A stretch of DNA of 64,000 bases from NCBI GenBank assembly GCA_900316255.1, contig ONCI01000001.1, positions 173,447 to 237,446 on the forward strand. Direction: 5' to 3'. Origin of the DNA: an uncultured Eubacteriales bacterium (GTDB taxonomy: Bacteria > Bacillota > Clostridia > Oscillospirales > Oscillospiraceae). Below, piece after piece: positions 41,925 through 51,680 of the stretch. A model generated the notes under the pieces. The model ran no database searches. It saw only the letters and a program-made list of their open reading frames with translations, and was not told the origin of the DNA. The translations under genes were made by a program, and so were the position numbers. How positions within the stretch are numbered: the first letter of the stretch is position 1; every line of letters starts with the position of its first letter.

Positions 41925-43250
41925 ATGCATACTGTAACGGTTCTCGGCGCTGGCCTTGCCGGCAGCGAATGCGCCTGGCAGCTGGCCAAACGCGGCATCC
42001 CCGTGCGCCTTGTGGAAATGAAACCGCTCAAAAAAAGTCCCGCCCACAGTTCGGACTATTTTGCGGAGCTGGTCTGCTCCAACTCCCTTCGCAGTGACGA
42101 GCTCACCAATGCCGTGGGCCTTTTGAAAGAGGAAATGCGGCGGCTCGGCTCTCTCATCATGGAGAGCGCCGACTTGAACCGGGTGGCCGCCGGCGGCGCC
42201 CTGGCCGTGGACCGGGTGGGTTTTTCCCGCACCGTCACAGAGCAGCTGCGCGCCCTTCCCAATGTGGAAATCGTCACCGCCGAGGCGGACGCTATCCCGG
42301 AAGGGGAGGTGGTCATCGCCACCGGCCCGCTATCCAGCGATGCCATTGCCGATCGCATCGCCGCTCTCTGTCCGGAGAGCGACCTGCATTTCTATGACGC
42401 CGTGGCTCCTATCGTGACCCTGGAGAGCGTGGATATGGACAGCGCCTTTTTCGCCTCCCGCTATGACAAGGGCACGGCGGACTATGTGAACTGCCCTATG
42501 GACAAGGAGGAATATCTGGCCTTTGTCACGGAGCTTGTCTCCGCGAAAGAGGCCCCTGTCCACGGCTTTGACGACAGCGGCGTCTTCGAAGGCTGCATGC
42601 CCGTGGAGGTCATGGCCCGCCGGGGCGTGGATACCCTTCGCTACGGCCCGCTGAAACCGGTGGGCCTGCGGGATCCCCGCACCGGCAAGGAGAATTACGC
42701 CGTTGTCCAGCTCCGCCGCGACAACGCCGACGGGACGCTGTATAATCTCGTTGGTTTTCAAACGCATCTCACCTGGGGCGAGCAGAAGCGGGTCTTCTCC
42801 ATGATCCCGGCTCTGAAGAACGCGGAATTTGTCCGGTATGGGGTCATGCACCGCAATACTTACCTGAACAGCCCGCAGCTTCTGGACCGCTACTATCGCC
42901 TGCGGAGCGATCCCCGCATCTCCTTTGCCGGCCAGATGACTGGCGTGGAGGGCTATGTGGAATCCGCCGCCTCCGGCATGCTGGTGGGCGTCGAGACCGC
43001 TGCCCGCGTCCTGGGCCTGCCCCCTGTGGATTTCCCCCAGGAGACCGCCATCGGCGCTCTGGGCCTCTATATCTCCGGCGGCAGCGTGGGCGATTTCCAG
43101 CCCATGAATATCAATTTCGGCATCATCAGCCCTCTGGGCTATCGTGTGAAGGGCAAACGCAACAAGAACGCCGAGATTTCCCGGCGTTCCCTGGAATGGA
43201 TCGACAAGATACGAGAGAAGGAGATTTTTTCCTATGAAGATCATCGTTGA
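41925..43250 (+). CDS. trmFO: Methylenetetrahydrofolate--tRNA (uracil-5-)-methyltransferase TrmFO
   Basis: Makes ribothymidine 54 in tRNA using methylene-THF and FADH2. 441 residues. The FAD-binding start is TVLGAGLAGSECAWQLAKRG, followed by the family signature VCSNSLRSDELTNAVGLLKEE. Also FEGCMPVEVMARRGVDTLRYGPLKPVGL and GGSVGDFQPMNINFGI. It needs the flavin supplied by ribF. Its end overlaps plsX by 17 bases. Confidence 0.97.
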   Translation: MHTVTVLGAGLAGSECAWQLAKRGIPVRLVEMKPLKKSPAHSSDYFAELVCSNSLRSDELTNAVGLLKEEMRRLGSLIMESADLNRVAAGGALAVDRVGFSRTVTEQLRALPNVEIVTAEADAIPEGEVVIATGPLSSDAIADRIAALCPESDLHFYDAVAPIVTLESVDMDSAFFASRYDKGTADYVNCPMDKEEYLAFVTELVSAKEAPVHGFDDSGVFEGCMPVEVMARRGVDTLRYGPLKPVGLRDPRTGKENYAVVQLRRDNADGTLYNLVGFQTHLTWGEQKRVFSMIPALKNAEFVRYGVMHRNTYLNSPQLLDRYYRLRSDPRISFAGQMTGVEGYVESAASGMLVGVETAARVLGLPPVDFPQETAIGALGLYISGGSVGDFQPMNINFGIISPLGYRVKGKRNKNAEISRRSLEWIDKIREKEIFSYEDHR

Positions 43251-44253
43251 CGCTATGGGCGGCGACAAGGCCCCGGAGGAGATCGTAAAAGGCGCGCTGC
43301 GTGCCAGAAAAGAGCTCCAGGTGGAGCTGTTGCTTGTGGGCCGGGAGGAAGCCATCCGCCAGGTGCTGCAGCAGGAAGGCCAGCAGGATCTCAGCGGCAT
43401 CGAGATCGTGGATGCCCGGGACGTCATCACCATGGAGGACGATCCCAGCACCGCCACCCGCCGCAAGAAGGATTCCTCCATGGCCGTGGCCCTGACCCTT
43501 CTGAGGGACGGCAGGGGAGACGCGCTCGTCTCTGCCGGCAGTACCGGCGCCCTGCTCACCGGCTCCACCCTCACGGTCAAGCGCATCCGCGGCATCCGCC
43601 GTGCCGCCATGGCTCCCGTGCTTCCCGCGGGCAAAAACGGCGTCATGCTCATCGACTGCGGCGCCAATGTGGAGTGCACCGCCGAATATCTCCTGCAGTT
43701 TGCCTATATGGGCAGCTTCTATGCCAAGCGCATGATGGGCTGCGAGAGTCCCCGGGTGGGCCTGTTGAATGTGGGCACCGAGGACACCAAGGGCGGTATT
43801 CTGCAGCACCAGACCTTTGAGCTTCTAAAGGAGGCCCATGAGGAGGGCCGCATCAACTTCATCGGCAATGTGGAGGGCACCAATGTCTTTGACGGCAGCG
43901 TGGATGTGGTCGTCACCGACGGTTTTACCGGCAACGTCCTGCTCAAGGGTACCGAAGGCGTCATCAAGTATATGATGAAGTCCCTCAAAGGCGTCTTCTA
44001 TAAGAACGCCGTCAATAAGCTGGCGGCTCTGGTCCTGAAGAAGGACCTGGGTCTCATGAAGAAGTCCATGGACGTGAACGAGGTGGGCGGCACCGCTCTG
44101 GTGGGTATCTCCAAGCCTGTCATCAAGGCCCACGGCTCCTCCAACGCGGCCAGCTTTTTCGCCGCCATCCGCCAGGCCGTCGCCTTTGTGAATTCCGGCA
44201 TCATCGAGGAGATCAACGCTCATATCGACGATATGAAGCTGAAAACAGAGTGA
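43234..44253 (+). CDS. plsX: Phosphate acyltransferase PlsX
   Basis: Converts acyl-ACP to acyl-phosphate, the first step of phospholipid synthesis by PlsX/PlsY. 339 residues. MKIIVDAMGGDKAPEEIVKG at the start, SAGSTGALLTGSTL, LIDCGANVECTAEYLLQFA, LLNVGTEDTKGG and VVTDGFTGNVLLK are conserved family segments. It overlaps trmFO and leads straight into rnc; the acyl carrier protein gene usual between plsX and rnc is absent. Confidence 0.97.
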   Translation: MKIIVDAMGGDKAPEEIVKGALRARKELQVELLLVGREEAIRQVLQQEGQQDLSGIEIVDARDVITMEDDPSTATRRKKDSSMAVALTLLRDGRGDALVSAGSTGALLTGSTLTVKRIRGIRRAAMAPVLPAGKNGVMLIDCGANVECTAEYLLQFAYMGSFYAKRMMGCESPRVGLLNVGTEDTKGGILQHQTFELLKEAHEEGRINFIGNVEGTNVFDGSVDVVVTDGFTGNVLLKGTEGVIKYMMKSLKGVFYKNAVNKLAALVLKKDLGLMKKSMDVNEVGGTALVGISKPVIKAHGSSNAASFFAAIRQAVAFVNSGIIEEINAHIDDMKLKTE

Positions 44254-44254
44254 T

Positions 44255-44935
44255 ATGCAGAAGCTGGAAGAAACCATCGGTTACCGCTTTCGGAACCGCA
44301 AGCTGCTGGAAACAGCCCTGACCCACAGTTCCTTCGCCAACGAACGGCATGATCCCGGGGAGGAGAGCTATGAGCGCCTGGAGTTCCTGGGCGATTCCAT
44401 CCTGGGCCACATCGCGGCGGATTTTCTCTACCGTCAGGATCCCCCCATTCCGGAGGGACGCATGACCCGCCTGCGGGCGGAGCTCGTCTGCGAGCAGAGC
44501 CTGCATCGCATCGCCCAGCGCATGGAGCTTGGGAAATACATGCGCCTCGGCAGGGGGGAGGAGCGCACCCACGGCCGGGAGCGCCCGTCCATCCTGGCGG
44601 ATATGGTAGAGTCCATTCTTGCTGCCATGTACCTGGATTCCGGCAGCCTGGAGGAGCCCCGCCGCTTCATTCTGAACGAACTGCTGCTTCCCGCGGATCT
44701 CGGCGAGCAGCACCGCAGCGAGGATTACAAGACCGCCCTGCAGGAGCTGATCCAGCGCAAGCCCAATCAGCTCATCAGCTATGAAATGTTGGGCCAGTCC
44801 GGCCCGGACCATGACAAGACCTTTGTCTTCCGTGTCCTGGTAAACGGCGTCCCCGTGGGCGAAGGCAGCGGCCGCAGCAAAAAGGAGGCCGAGCAGATGG
44901 CTGCCCGCGAGGCGCTGGAGCATCTTGCCCCATGA
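44255..44935 (+). CDS. rnc: Ribonuclease III
   Basis: Cleaves double-stranded RNA, including rRNA precursors. 226 residues. The RNase III signature is ERLEFLGDSILG; acidic catalytic residues recur in ADMVESILAAMYLD. A C-terminal dsRNA-binding domain (DYKTALQELIQRKPNQLISYEM ... GEGSGRSKKEAEQMAAREALEHL) completes the usual architecture. It begins one base after the plsX stop and overlaps the next gene by 4 bases. Confidence 0.97.
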   Translation: MQKLEETIGYRFRNRKLLETALTHSSFANERHDPGEESYERLEFLGDSILGHIAADFLYRQDPPIPEGRMTRLRAELVCEQSLHRIAQRMELGKYMRLGRGEERTHGRERPSILADMVESILAAMYLDSGSLEEPRRFILNELLLPADLGEQHRSEDYKTALQELIQRKPNQLISYEMLGQSGPDHDKTFVFRVLVNGVPVGEGSGRSKKEAEQMAAREALEHLAP

Positions 44936-45987
44936 GCGCAAGGGTCTCTGTCCTGCCGGTTTTTGTGCCCCATCAGGGCTGTCCCCATGCCTGCGTGTTC
45001 TGCAACCAGCGCCGGATCTCCGGCCAGCTGAAACCGGCCACTGCTTCCGATGTGGAGCAGATCCTGCAAGCATCAGCCGCCTTTCCCCGTCATGGGGAAA
45101 AGCGGCAATTGGCCTTTTATGGGGGCAGCTTCACCGCCATTCCGTCGGAGATGCAAAACGCGCTGCTTGCCCCCGCCCATGCGGCGATTCTTCGCGGTGA
45201 GATCGATTCTATCCGTCTTTCCACAAGACCGGATGCCATCGATCCCGATACCCTTGTCAGACTCCGCTCTTTTGGGGTCGAAACGGTGGAGCTTGGTGCC
45301 CAGTCCATGGATGAGGAAGTCCTGCGTCTCTCCGGAAGAGGCCATACGTCGGAAGACGTGCGACGCGCCTCCCGCCTTGTGAAAGAAGCCGGTCTGGAGC
45401 TGATCCTCCAGATGATGACCGGTCTTCCCGGGGACAGCCCGGAGAAAAGCCTGTACACGGCAAAAGAACTGATTGCCCTGCGTCCCGACGGCGTGCGCGT
45501 CTATCCCACGGTGATCGTCCGGGACACCGAGCTTTTTGATCTCTGGATGGCAGGGGAGTACCGCGAGCATACGGTCGAGGACGCGGTGGCGCTCTGCGCA
45601 AGGCTTCTGCCCTTATTTGAAGAGGCCCGGATCCCTGTTATTCGCCTGGGCCTGAATCCTACGGAGGAACTCTCCTCCGGCGAGGCTGTCGCCGGTGCTT
45701 ATCATCCTGCCCTGGGGGAACTTGTCAAAAGCCGGATGCTGCTGCACCGCGCGGAAGAAGCACTGCAGGGGATCCCACCCGGTTCCCATGTGCGCATCGG
45801 GATCGCCCCGCGCCTGCTCTCCCAGATGATCGGCCAGCACGGGGAGAACCGAAGAAAGCTGATCGGGACCTTTTCCCTTGCTTCGCTTCGTTTCGTCCCT
45901 GTCGAGGACTGCATTTTACCGAGGCTCCTTTTCCAAGACAAGCAATTGCATCCTCCGGGTGGACAAATCCCGCAGGAAAGCGTATAG
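44932..45987 (+). CDS. Radical SAM protein, Elp3-like
   Basis: 351 residues. The iron-sulfur motif is CPHACVFC (C-x3-C-x2-C), followed by FYGGSFTAIPS and IRLSTRPDAIDPDTLVRL and ETVELGAQSMDEEVLRLSGRGHTSEDV, characteristic of the Elp3-like radical SAM group. It lacks the GNAT domain of true Elp3. In Clostridia it sits between rnc and smc; its role, perhaps in tRNA wobble modification, is unproven. The tail after residue 330 is variable. Confidence 0.88.
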   Translation: MSARVSVLPVFVPHQGCPHACVFCNQRRISGQLKPATASDVEQILQASAAFPRHGEKRQLAFYGGSFTAIPSEMQNALLAPAHAAILRGEIDSIRLSTRPDAIDPDTLVRLRSFGVETVELGAQSMDEEVLRLSGRGHTSEDVRRASRLVKEAGLELILQMMTGLPGDSPEKSLYTAKELIALRPDGVRVYPTVIVRDTELFDLWMAGEYREHTVEDAVALCARLLPLFEEARIPVIRLGLNPTEELSSGEAVAGAYHPALGELVKSRMLLHRAEEALQGIPPGSHVRIGIAPRLLSQMIGQHGENRRKLIGTFSLASLRFVPVEDCILPRLLFQDKQLHPPGGQIPQESV

Positions 45988-45988
45988 T
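45960..45988 (+). promoter_or_regulatory. Probable promoter of the AspT-like transporter gene
   Basis: TGGACA, 17-bp spacer, TATAGT, overlapping the end of the radical SAM gene and 57 bp before the ATG at 46045. Confidence 0.6.
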
Positions 45989-46044
45989 GATACCAGCCAC
46001 AGCGTTTCCGCCAGTTTCAATACGGACAGAGAGGAAGTTTGAGC

Positions 46045-47211
46045 ATGGACAGCTTTCTGGCGATCTTCTTGATCCTTCTCCTTGGCTATCTCCTTGGCTC
46101 TGTGAAGATCAAGGGCCTTTCCCTCGGCACCTCCGGCATCCTTCTGGTAGCGCTTGTTTTCGGACACTTCGGGGTGGAGATCCCATCCGTTGTCCGTAAT
46201 TTCGGCCTGGCCATCTTCGTCGGCTCGGTCGGCATGATCGCAGGTCCCGTTTTTTTTCGCAATTTCAAAAAGAAGGTCTACGCCTTCCTGACGCTGGGCG
46301 TCATGATCGTGGTGGTGGGCGGCCTTGTTACGGTGGGTCTGGGTAAGCTCCTCAACGTGAGCTTTGATCTCTCCATTGGCATCTATACCGGCGCCCTCAC
46401 TTCTACTCCGGGCCTGGCAGCCGCCACGGAAGCCACTGCTTCTGTCCTCGCCGCGAAGGGCATAGAGGCCAAATCCCTGGCCTCCGTGGGCTATGGCATC
46501 GCCTATCCCTTCGGCGTGGTTGGCGTGGTCCTTTTCGTTCAGCTCTATCCCAAGCTTGTGGGCTGCAATGTGCCTGCCGAGGTGGAAAAGCTGCGTGAAA
46601 GCCTCCACGGCAAGGACTTCGGCGATGCCGAAGAGGGCGTGGAGGACAGCGCCAAAACATATCTGCATCTGGAGCCCTTCGGCATGCTGCCCATGGCCCT
46701 CACCATCGTATTCGGCATCCTGCTGGGCCAGGTGAAGTTCCCGCTCCCCGGCGGCATGAGCTTTTCTCTCGGTACCGCGGGCGGTCCGCTTTTCATCGGT
46801 CTGATCGTGGGGCACTTCGGCCATATCGGTCCCGTTTCCATCACTGCCCCCACCGGCACCGTCAAGGTCATGCGTGAGCTTGGCCTCTGCCTCTTCCTTC
46901 TTGGCGCCGGCACCGACGCGGGCCAGGGCTTTGTGGAGGTGCTGATGGCCCAGGGCATCAAGCTTTTCATCTTCGGCATTGTTGTGACTCTGGTCCCCAT
47001 GATCCTGGCCTGTCTTGCTGCCCGTCTCATGAAACTGGATACCCTTACCACTCTCGGGTCCGTCTGCGGTGGCATGACTTCCACACCCGCGCTGGGCGCG
47101 CTGATCAGCTCCTGCGGCACCGAGGACGTGGCGGCCTCCTACGCCGCCACCTATCCCTTCGCCCTGATCTGCGTGGTCCTGGGCGCCCAGATCCTGGCCA
47201 TCCTCTGGTAA
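46045..47211 (+). CDS. AspT/YidE-type membrane antiporter
   Basis: 388 residues from ATG 46045, with GAGAGGAAG upstream. About ten membrane segments in two inverted halves. Each half has an aspartate:alanine exchanger signature: GALTSTPGLAAATEA in the first and GGMTSTPALGALISS in the second, plus GLAIFVGSVGMIAGPVFF and GLCLFLLGAGTDAGQGF. The TrkA_C domain found between the halves of YbjL/YidE is replaced by a short loop, as in shorter family members. It may exchange dicarboxylates or amino acids. With its own promoter and terminator it interrupts the rnc-radical SAM-smc order. Confidence 0.85.
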   Translation: MDSFLAIFLILLLGYLLGSVKIKGLSLGTSGILLVALVFGHFGVEIPSVVRNFGLAIFVGSVGMIAGPVFFRNFKKKVYAFLTLGVMIVVVGGLVTVGLGKLLNVSFDLSIGIYTGALTSTPGLAAATEATASVLAAKGIEAKSLASVGYGIAYPFGVVGVVLFVQLYPKLVGCNVPAEVEKLRESLHGKDFGDAEEGVEDSAKTYLHLEPFGMLPMALTIVFGILLGQVKFPLPGGMSFSLGTAGGPLFIGLIVGHFGHIGPVSITAPTGTVKVMRELGLCLFLLGAGTDAGQGFVEVLMAQGIKLFIFGIVVTLVPMILACLAARLMKLDTLTTLGSVCGGMTSTPALGALISSCGTEDVAASYAATYPFALICVVLGAQILAILW

Positions 47212-47239
47212 ATATTCAAGTCTATATCATGCATGGAAG

Positions 47240-47263
47240 ACGGGAGCTGATGCCCCCGTTTTC
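47240..47263 (+). terminator. Terminator after the AspT-like gene
   Basis: ACGGGAGC (47240-47247) pairs with GCCCCCGT (47252-47259), one A-C mismatch, followed by TTTTCT. Confidence 0.6.
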
Positions 47264-47378
47264 TGCTTCTCAACAGCAACATACTGCCTGCGCTCGTTTC
47301 GACCGGCTTGGCAGGGGAGGCGATCTTCTCTTTACGGAAAAAAGATGCGGAAAATCTTTCGCTCTTTCTTGTAAAATC

Positions 47379-47407
47379 CCGCGCTTCCTGATATAATAAC
47401 ACGATTC
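47379..47407 (+). promoter_or_regulatory. Promoter of smc-ftsY
   Basis: TTGTAA, 17-bp spacer, TATAAT, 25 bp before the TTG start at 47433. Confidence 0.8.
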
Positions 47408-47432
47408 TATTCCATCGGATGAGGTCATAACA

Positions 47433-50400
47433 TTGTATTTGAAAGCATTGGAGATCCAGGGCTTCAAGTCCTTCCCGGACAAGACCCGGATCAGCTTTGA
47501 AAAAGACATCACAGCCATCGTCGGGCCGAACGGCTCCGGTAAATCGAATATTTCCGACGCGATCCTTTGGGTCATGGGCGAGCAGCGAAGCAAGGCTCTG
47601 CGCGGCAGCAAGATGGAGGACGTGATCTTCGGCGGCACGGAGAAGCGCAGTCCCCTGGGTTTTGCCCAGGTTTCGCTGATCCTGGATAACTCCGCTCATA
47701 TCTTTCCCTCCGAGAGCCCGGAGATCATGCTGACCCGCCGCTATTACCGCAGCGGGGAAAGCGAGTATTCCATCAACCGCCAACCTGTCCGTCTCAAGGA
47801 TATCCACAGCCTTTTGATGGATACGGGCCTCGGCCGGGACGGGTATTCCATCATTGGCCAGGGCCGCATTGCGGACATCGTCTCCAGCAAGAGCACCGAC
47901 CGCCGGGAGGTTTTTGAGGAAGCCGCCGGCATCTCCCGCTACCGTTACCGCAAGGAAGAGGCGGAGCACAAGCTGGAAAAGACCGAGGAAAACCTGCTCC
48001 GCATCCGCGATAAGATCGAGGAGCTGGAAATGCAGGTGGGACCCCTCAAGTCCCAGGCCGAAACCGCCAAACGCTATCTGGTTTTGCGGGATGAACTCCG
48101 CGTCATGGAGATCTCCGCCTGGATGACAACGCTGGACAAGCTCCGTTCTCAGGCGGAAGCGGTCCGCCTGGAGTATGACCAGGCCAAGGCCAACCTGGAG
48201 CAGGCCAAGAGCGAGCTGGAAGCGCTCTATTCCTCCTCCGGCAATCTGACCGAGCGCATGCACCGTCAGGACATCGAGAGCGAGCAGGCGAGAGATCGTC
48301 TCTCTGCAGCCGAGAGCCTGGTTTCCGAGTGTGAATCCGCCATCGCCGTTCTCAAGGCCAACTGCAAGAGCAGCATGGAGCAGAAGGAACGTCTGCTCCG
48401 GGATATTCAGGAGCAGGAGGGCCGCACGGAGGAGATCCGCTCCGGCATCCGGAGCGGTGAAACCAGGATCCGAGAGATCCTGGAGGAGCTCCGCGGCCTG
48501 AAAGAGGAGAGCGACCGGAACAGCAATGTTCTGGAAGGCTGCCGCATGAAGCTCAAATCCCGGGAAGAGAGCGCCGGGCAGCTTACCGAGCGCCTCAACC
48601 GCCTGGAGGTGGACGGCCGCAGCATGGACGGACGCATCCGCATGCTCGCGGATATGGAGAAGGAGTACGAGGGCTACTCCCGCGCGGTGAAAACCGTCAT
48701 GCGGGAGAGTGAACGCGGGTCTATCCGCGGCGTCCACGGCCCCGTGGCTAATCTGCTCCGTTCGGATGAGGAATGCGCCCTCGCCATCGAGACAGCCCTT
48801 GGCGCCGCCGCTCAGAACATCGTCATCGACAGCCAGAACGACGGCAGACTTGCCATCGAAATGCTTAAGCGCAGCGACGCCGGCCGCGCCACCTTCCTGC
48901 CGCTGGACACCATCCGCGGCTCCGTGATGCAGGACGCGCCGGAGCGGGATCCCGGCTTTGTGGGCATCGCCTCCGAGCTTGTGCGCTTCGATCCCCGCTA
49001 CGAACAGATCGTCTATAACCTTCTCGGCCGCACCGTCGTTGCCGAAACCCTGACGGATGCCATCCGCATGTCCCGCAGCAACGGAAACCGCCTGCGCATC
49101 GTCACCCTGGACGGGCAGATGATCCATTCCGGCGGCTCCATGACCGGCGGCAGCAGCGTCCGCGGCAGCGGCTTTCTCACCCGTGCCAACGAACTGGAAA
49201 AGCTGAAAAAACAGCGGCAAAAGCTGGCCAATTCCGAAAAGACCTGCCGGGATGAGCTGGAGCGCGCCCGTTCCAATCTCTCCCAGGCCCGGTATCAGCT
49301 GGACATGGCCCTGGAGGATCAGGCTGATCTGCGCAGCCGCTGCTCCTCTCTGGAGGCCGAGCAGCGTACCACCGAAAACTCCGTTCATCAGTTCCAGCTG
49401 CTGCTGGATTCCCTTACCGGGGACAGCGAGACCCGCCGCGCCGCGGTAGACTCCGCCCAGCGTCTTATCGAAGATTTCCGGCGTCAGCAGCAAGAGAAGG
49501 AAGCCCGTCTTGAGGAGCTTCGTTCGAATTCCGCCGCCATCCGCGAGGAGATCGCCCAGATCTCCCGGAAGAAGCTGGAGCTGGAAGGGAAACGTACCCG
49601 CACCGAAAAGGAGGCCCAGGAGCGCAACGCCCAGATCCTGGAGCTGGAGCGCCAGGCCGCCCGCCTGGAGCAGAAAAAGCTCTCCGCCGATATGGAGGAG
49701 AAGCAGATCCTGGATAAACTCTGGGAGAACTATGAGCTGAGCCACAGCGCTGCAGAGGCCCTGCGCCAGCCGGTGGAGAATCTCCCCAAGGCCAACAAGG
49801 CCATTTCGGAGATGCGCCGCCAGATGAACGCCCTGGGCAATGTGAACCTGGGCGCCATCGATGAATATGAACGGGTCAACACCCGCTATACCTTCCTCAC
49901 CGGCCAGCGGGACGATGTGGAAAAAGCGAAGAAAGAGCTTCTCGATATCATCTCCCAGATCACCGGCGAGATGACGGATCTTTTCCTCACGCAGTTCAAG
50001 GAGATCGACGCCTGCTTCCGCCAAACCTTCCTGGAGCTCTTCGGCGGCGGCAAAGCCGCCCTCCGTCTGGAGGACGAGAGCAACGTGCTGGAGTGCGGCA
50101 TCGAGATCAAGGTCCAGCCCCCCGGCAAGGCCCTTTCCAACATCAGTCTGCTCTCCGGCGGCGAAATGGCTTTTGTGGCCATTGCCCTGTATTTTGCCAT
50201 TTTGAAGGTCCGTCCCACGCCCTTCTGCGTTATGGACGAGATCGAAGCCGCCCTGGACGAGGCCAACGTCACCCGCTATGCCGAGTACATGCGCCGCATG
50301 TCCGACAAGACCCAGTTCCTTGTCATCACCCACCGTCGGGGCACCATGGAAGAGGCCGATATGCTTTACGGCGTCACCATGCAGGAAAAGGGCGTCTCCA

Positions 50401-50450
50401 CCGTGGTGGAGCTGGATCTGGAAGCGGCGAAAAAGACAGTGGAGGATTAA
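47433..50450 (+). CDS. smc: Chromosome segregation protein SMC, short-armed
   Basis: ATPase that condenses and segregates the chromosome with ScpA/ScpB. 1005 residues, clearly shorter than the usual 1150-1190. Walker A is IVGPNGSGKSNI (residues 29-40); the C-terminal head has LLSGGEMAFVAIAL and the Walker B VMDEIEAALDEAN, so both heads are complete. The hinge (around RGVHGPVANLL to GGSMTGGSSVRGSG) is present. The missing length is therefore in the two coiled-coil arms (about residues 165-430 and 600-830). The start is TTG with GAGGT 8 bases upstream, MYLKALEIQGFKSFPDKT. ftsY follows after 3 bases. Confidence 0.95.
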   Translation: MYLKALEIQGFKSFPDKTRISFEKDITAIVGPNGSGKSNISDAILWVMGEQRSKALRGSKMEDVIFGGTEKRSPLGFAQVSLILDNSAHIFPSESPEIMLTRRYYRSGESEYSINRQPVRLKDIHSLLMDTGLGRDGYSIIGQGRIADIVSSKSTDRREVFEEAAGISRYRYRKEEAEHKLEKTEENLLRIRDKIEELEMQVGPLKSQAETAKRYLVLRDELRVMEISAWMTTLDKLRSQAEAVRLEYDQAKANLEQAKSELEALYSSSGNLTERMHRQDIESEQARDRLSAAESLVSECESAIAVLKANCKSSMEQKERLLRDIQEQEGRTEEIRSGIRSGETRIREILEELRGLKEESDRNSNVLEGCRMKLKSREESAGQLTERLNRLEVDGRSMDGRIRMLADMEKEYEGYSRAVKTVMRESERGSIRGVHGPVANLLRSDEECALAIETALGAAAQNIVIDSQNDGRLAIEMLKRSDAGRATFLPLDTIRGSVMQDAPERDPGFVGIASELVRFDPRYEQIVYNLLGRTVVAETLTDAIRMSRSNGNRLRIVTLDGQMIHSGGSMTGGSSVRGSGFLTRANELEKLKKQRQKLANSEKTCRDELERARSNLSQARYQLDMALEDQADLRSRCSSLEAEQRTTENSVHQFQLLLDSLTGDSETRRAAVDSAQRLIEDFRRQQQEKEARLEELRSNSAAIREEIAQISRKKLELEGKRTRTEKEAQERNAQILELERQAARLEQKKLSADMEEKQILDKLWENYELSHSAAEALRQPVENLPKANKAISEMRRQMNALGNVNLGAIDEYERVNTRYTFLTGQRDDVEKAKKELLDIISQITGEMTDLFLTQFKEIDACFRQTFLELFGGGKAALRLEDESNVLECGIEIKVQPPGKALSNISLLSGGEMAFVAIALYFAILKVRPTPFCVMDEIEAALDEANVTRYAEYMRRMSDKTQFLVITHRRGTMEEADMLYGVTMQEKGVSTVVELDLEAAKKTVED

Positions 50451-50453
50451 ACA

Positions 50454-51362
50454 ATGGGATTTTTTGATAAAATGTTTTCCGGACTCTCCAAGACCCGGAA
50501 AAACATGGTGGAGCTGGAGGAGCTGTTTCAGGATTATCAGCCCGACAGCGAAGAGTTTTACGAGGACCTGGAGGAGCTCCTGGTCCTGGCCGACGTGGGC
50601 GCCGCAACCGCCCAGCAGGTGGACTATCTGATGCACAAGGCCACCTGGGTGGAGCGCTACCGCAAGGGCAGCGAGGCCCGGGACGGCCTGATCCGCGTGC
50701 TGAAAAAGCTGCTTGATGTGGGCAGCACCGATTTGAAGCTGAATACCAGGCCCTCCGTCATCCTGATGGTCGGGGTCAACGGCGTGGGCAAGACCACCAC
50801 CATCGGCAAGCTCGCCCACCAGCTGAAGGAGCAGGGGAAGAAGGTCCTGCTCATCGCGGGCGATACCTTCCGCGCCGCGGCTGCGGAGCAGGTTGGCATC
50901 TGGGCGGAGCGCTCCGGCGTGGACTTTGTCCGCCACGAGGAGGGCAGCGACCCCGGCGCCGTGGTCTATGACGGCATCTGTGCCGCCAAGGCAAGAGGTA
51001 CCGACGTCATCATCATCGACACCGCCGGCCGTCTGCATAACAAGGCCAATCTCATGAACGAACTGGCCAAGATCAGCCGCATCATCACACGGGAACTGCC
51101 GGAGGCGGATGTGGAGACCCTGATGGTCCTGGATGCCACCACCGGCCAGAACGGCCTCATTCAGGCCAAACAGTTTCTTGAGACATCCGGCCTTACCGGT
51201 ATCGTTCTCACCAAGCTGGACGGCACCGCCAAGGGCGGCATCGTCTTTGCCATCGCCAACGAGTTGAAGCTTCCGGTAAAGTACGTCGGCGTGGGAGAGG
51301 GGATCGACGATCTCATTCCCTTCGACCCGGACAGCTTTGTCACCGCAATGTTCAAGAAATAA
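50454..51362 (+). CDS. ftsY: Signal recognition particle receptor FtsY
   Basis: Membrane-docking GTPase for SRP-ribosome complexes. 302 residues, the short Firmicutes form without the acidic A-domain. N domain 1-95; G domain with [15 protein letters not shown] (G1), [24 protein letters not shown] (G3), [13 protein letters not shown] (G4) and [17 protein letters not shown] 3 bases after smc; smc-ftsY is a classical pair. Confidence 0.97.
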   Translation: MGFFDKMFSGLSKTRKNMVELEELFQDYQPDSEEFYEDLEELLVLADVGAATAQQVDYLMHKATWVERYRKGSEARDGLIRVLKKLLDVGSTDLKLNTRPSVILMVGVNGVGKTTTIGKLAHQLKEQGKKVLLIAGDTFRAAAAEQVGIWAERSGVDFVRHEEGSDPGAVVYDGICAAKARGTDVIIIDTAGRLHNKANLMNELAKISRIITRELPEADVETLMVLDATTGQNGLIQAKQFLETSGLTGIVLTKLDGTAKGGIVFAIANELKLPVKYVGVGEGIDDLIPFDPDSFVTAMFKK

Positions 51363-51371
51363 GGAGAAAGT

Positions 51372-51680
51372 ATGCCTATTACCAGTAAACAGAGAGCCCA
51401 GCTGCGCGGCCTTGCCATGAGCGAGGATACCATCGTGCAGGTCGGAAAGGGCGGCATTACGGACAATCTCATTGCCTCCGTGGACGCGGCGCTCCAGGCC
51501 AGGGAACTGGTCAAGGGCCGGGTCCTGGAAAGCTGCGAGTTCAGCCCCCGCGAAGTGCTGGACCAGCTCTGCGAGAGACTGTCTGCCGAGCCTATCCAGG
51601 TCATCGGCACCAAGTTTGTGATCTTCCGCCGGAATCATGCCGATCCCAAGATCGAGCTCGTCAAAAGCAAGAAGAAGTGA
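51372..51680 (+). CDS. yhbY: YhbY-type RNA-binding protein
   Basis: 102 residues forming one CRS1-YhbY (CRM) domain: TSKQRAQLRGLAMSEDTIVQVGKGGITDNLI with the GKGG loop, then LIASVDAALQARELVKGRVLE and GTKFVIFRRN. Binds pre-50S ribosomal subunits. AAGGAG precedes the ATG, and its stop overlaps the nadD-yqeK start (GTGA). Confidence 0.92.
   Translation: MPITSKQRAQLRGLAMSEDTIVQVGKGGITDNLIASVDAALQARELVKGRVLESCEFSPREVLDQLCERLSAEPIQVIGTKFVIFRRNHADPKIELVKSKKK

Noticed and set aside
47151-51638. Very long minus-strand open frame opposite smc-ftsY-yhbY
   Set aside because: It mirrors well-supported plus-strand genes in a GC-rich genome; its translation is low in recognisable motifs and lacks a ribosome-binding site.
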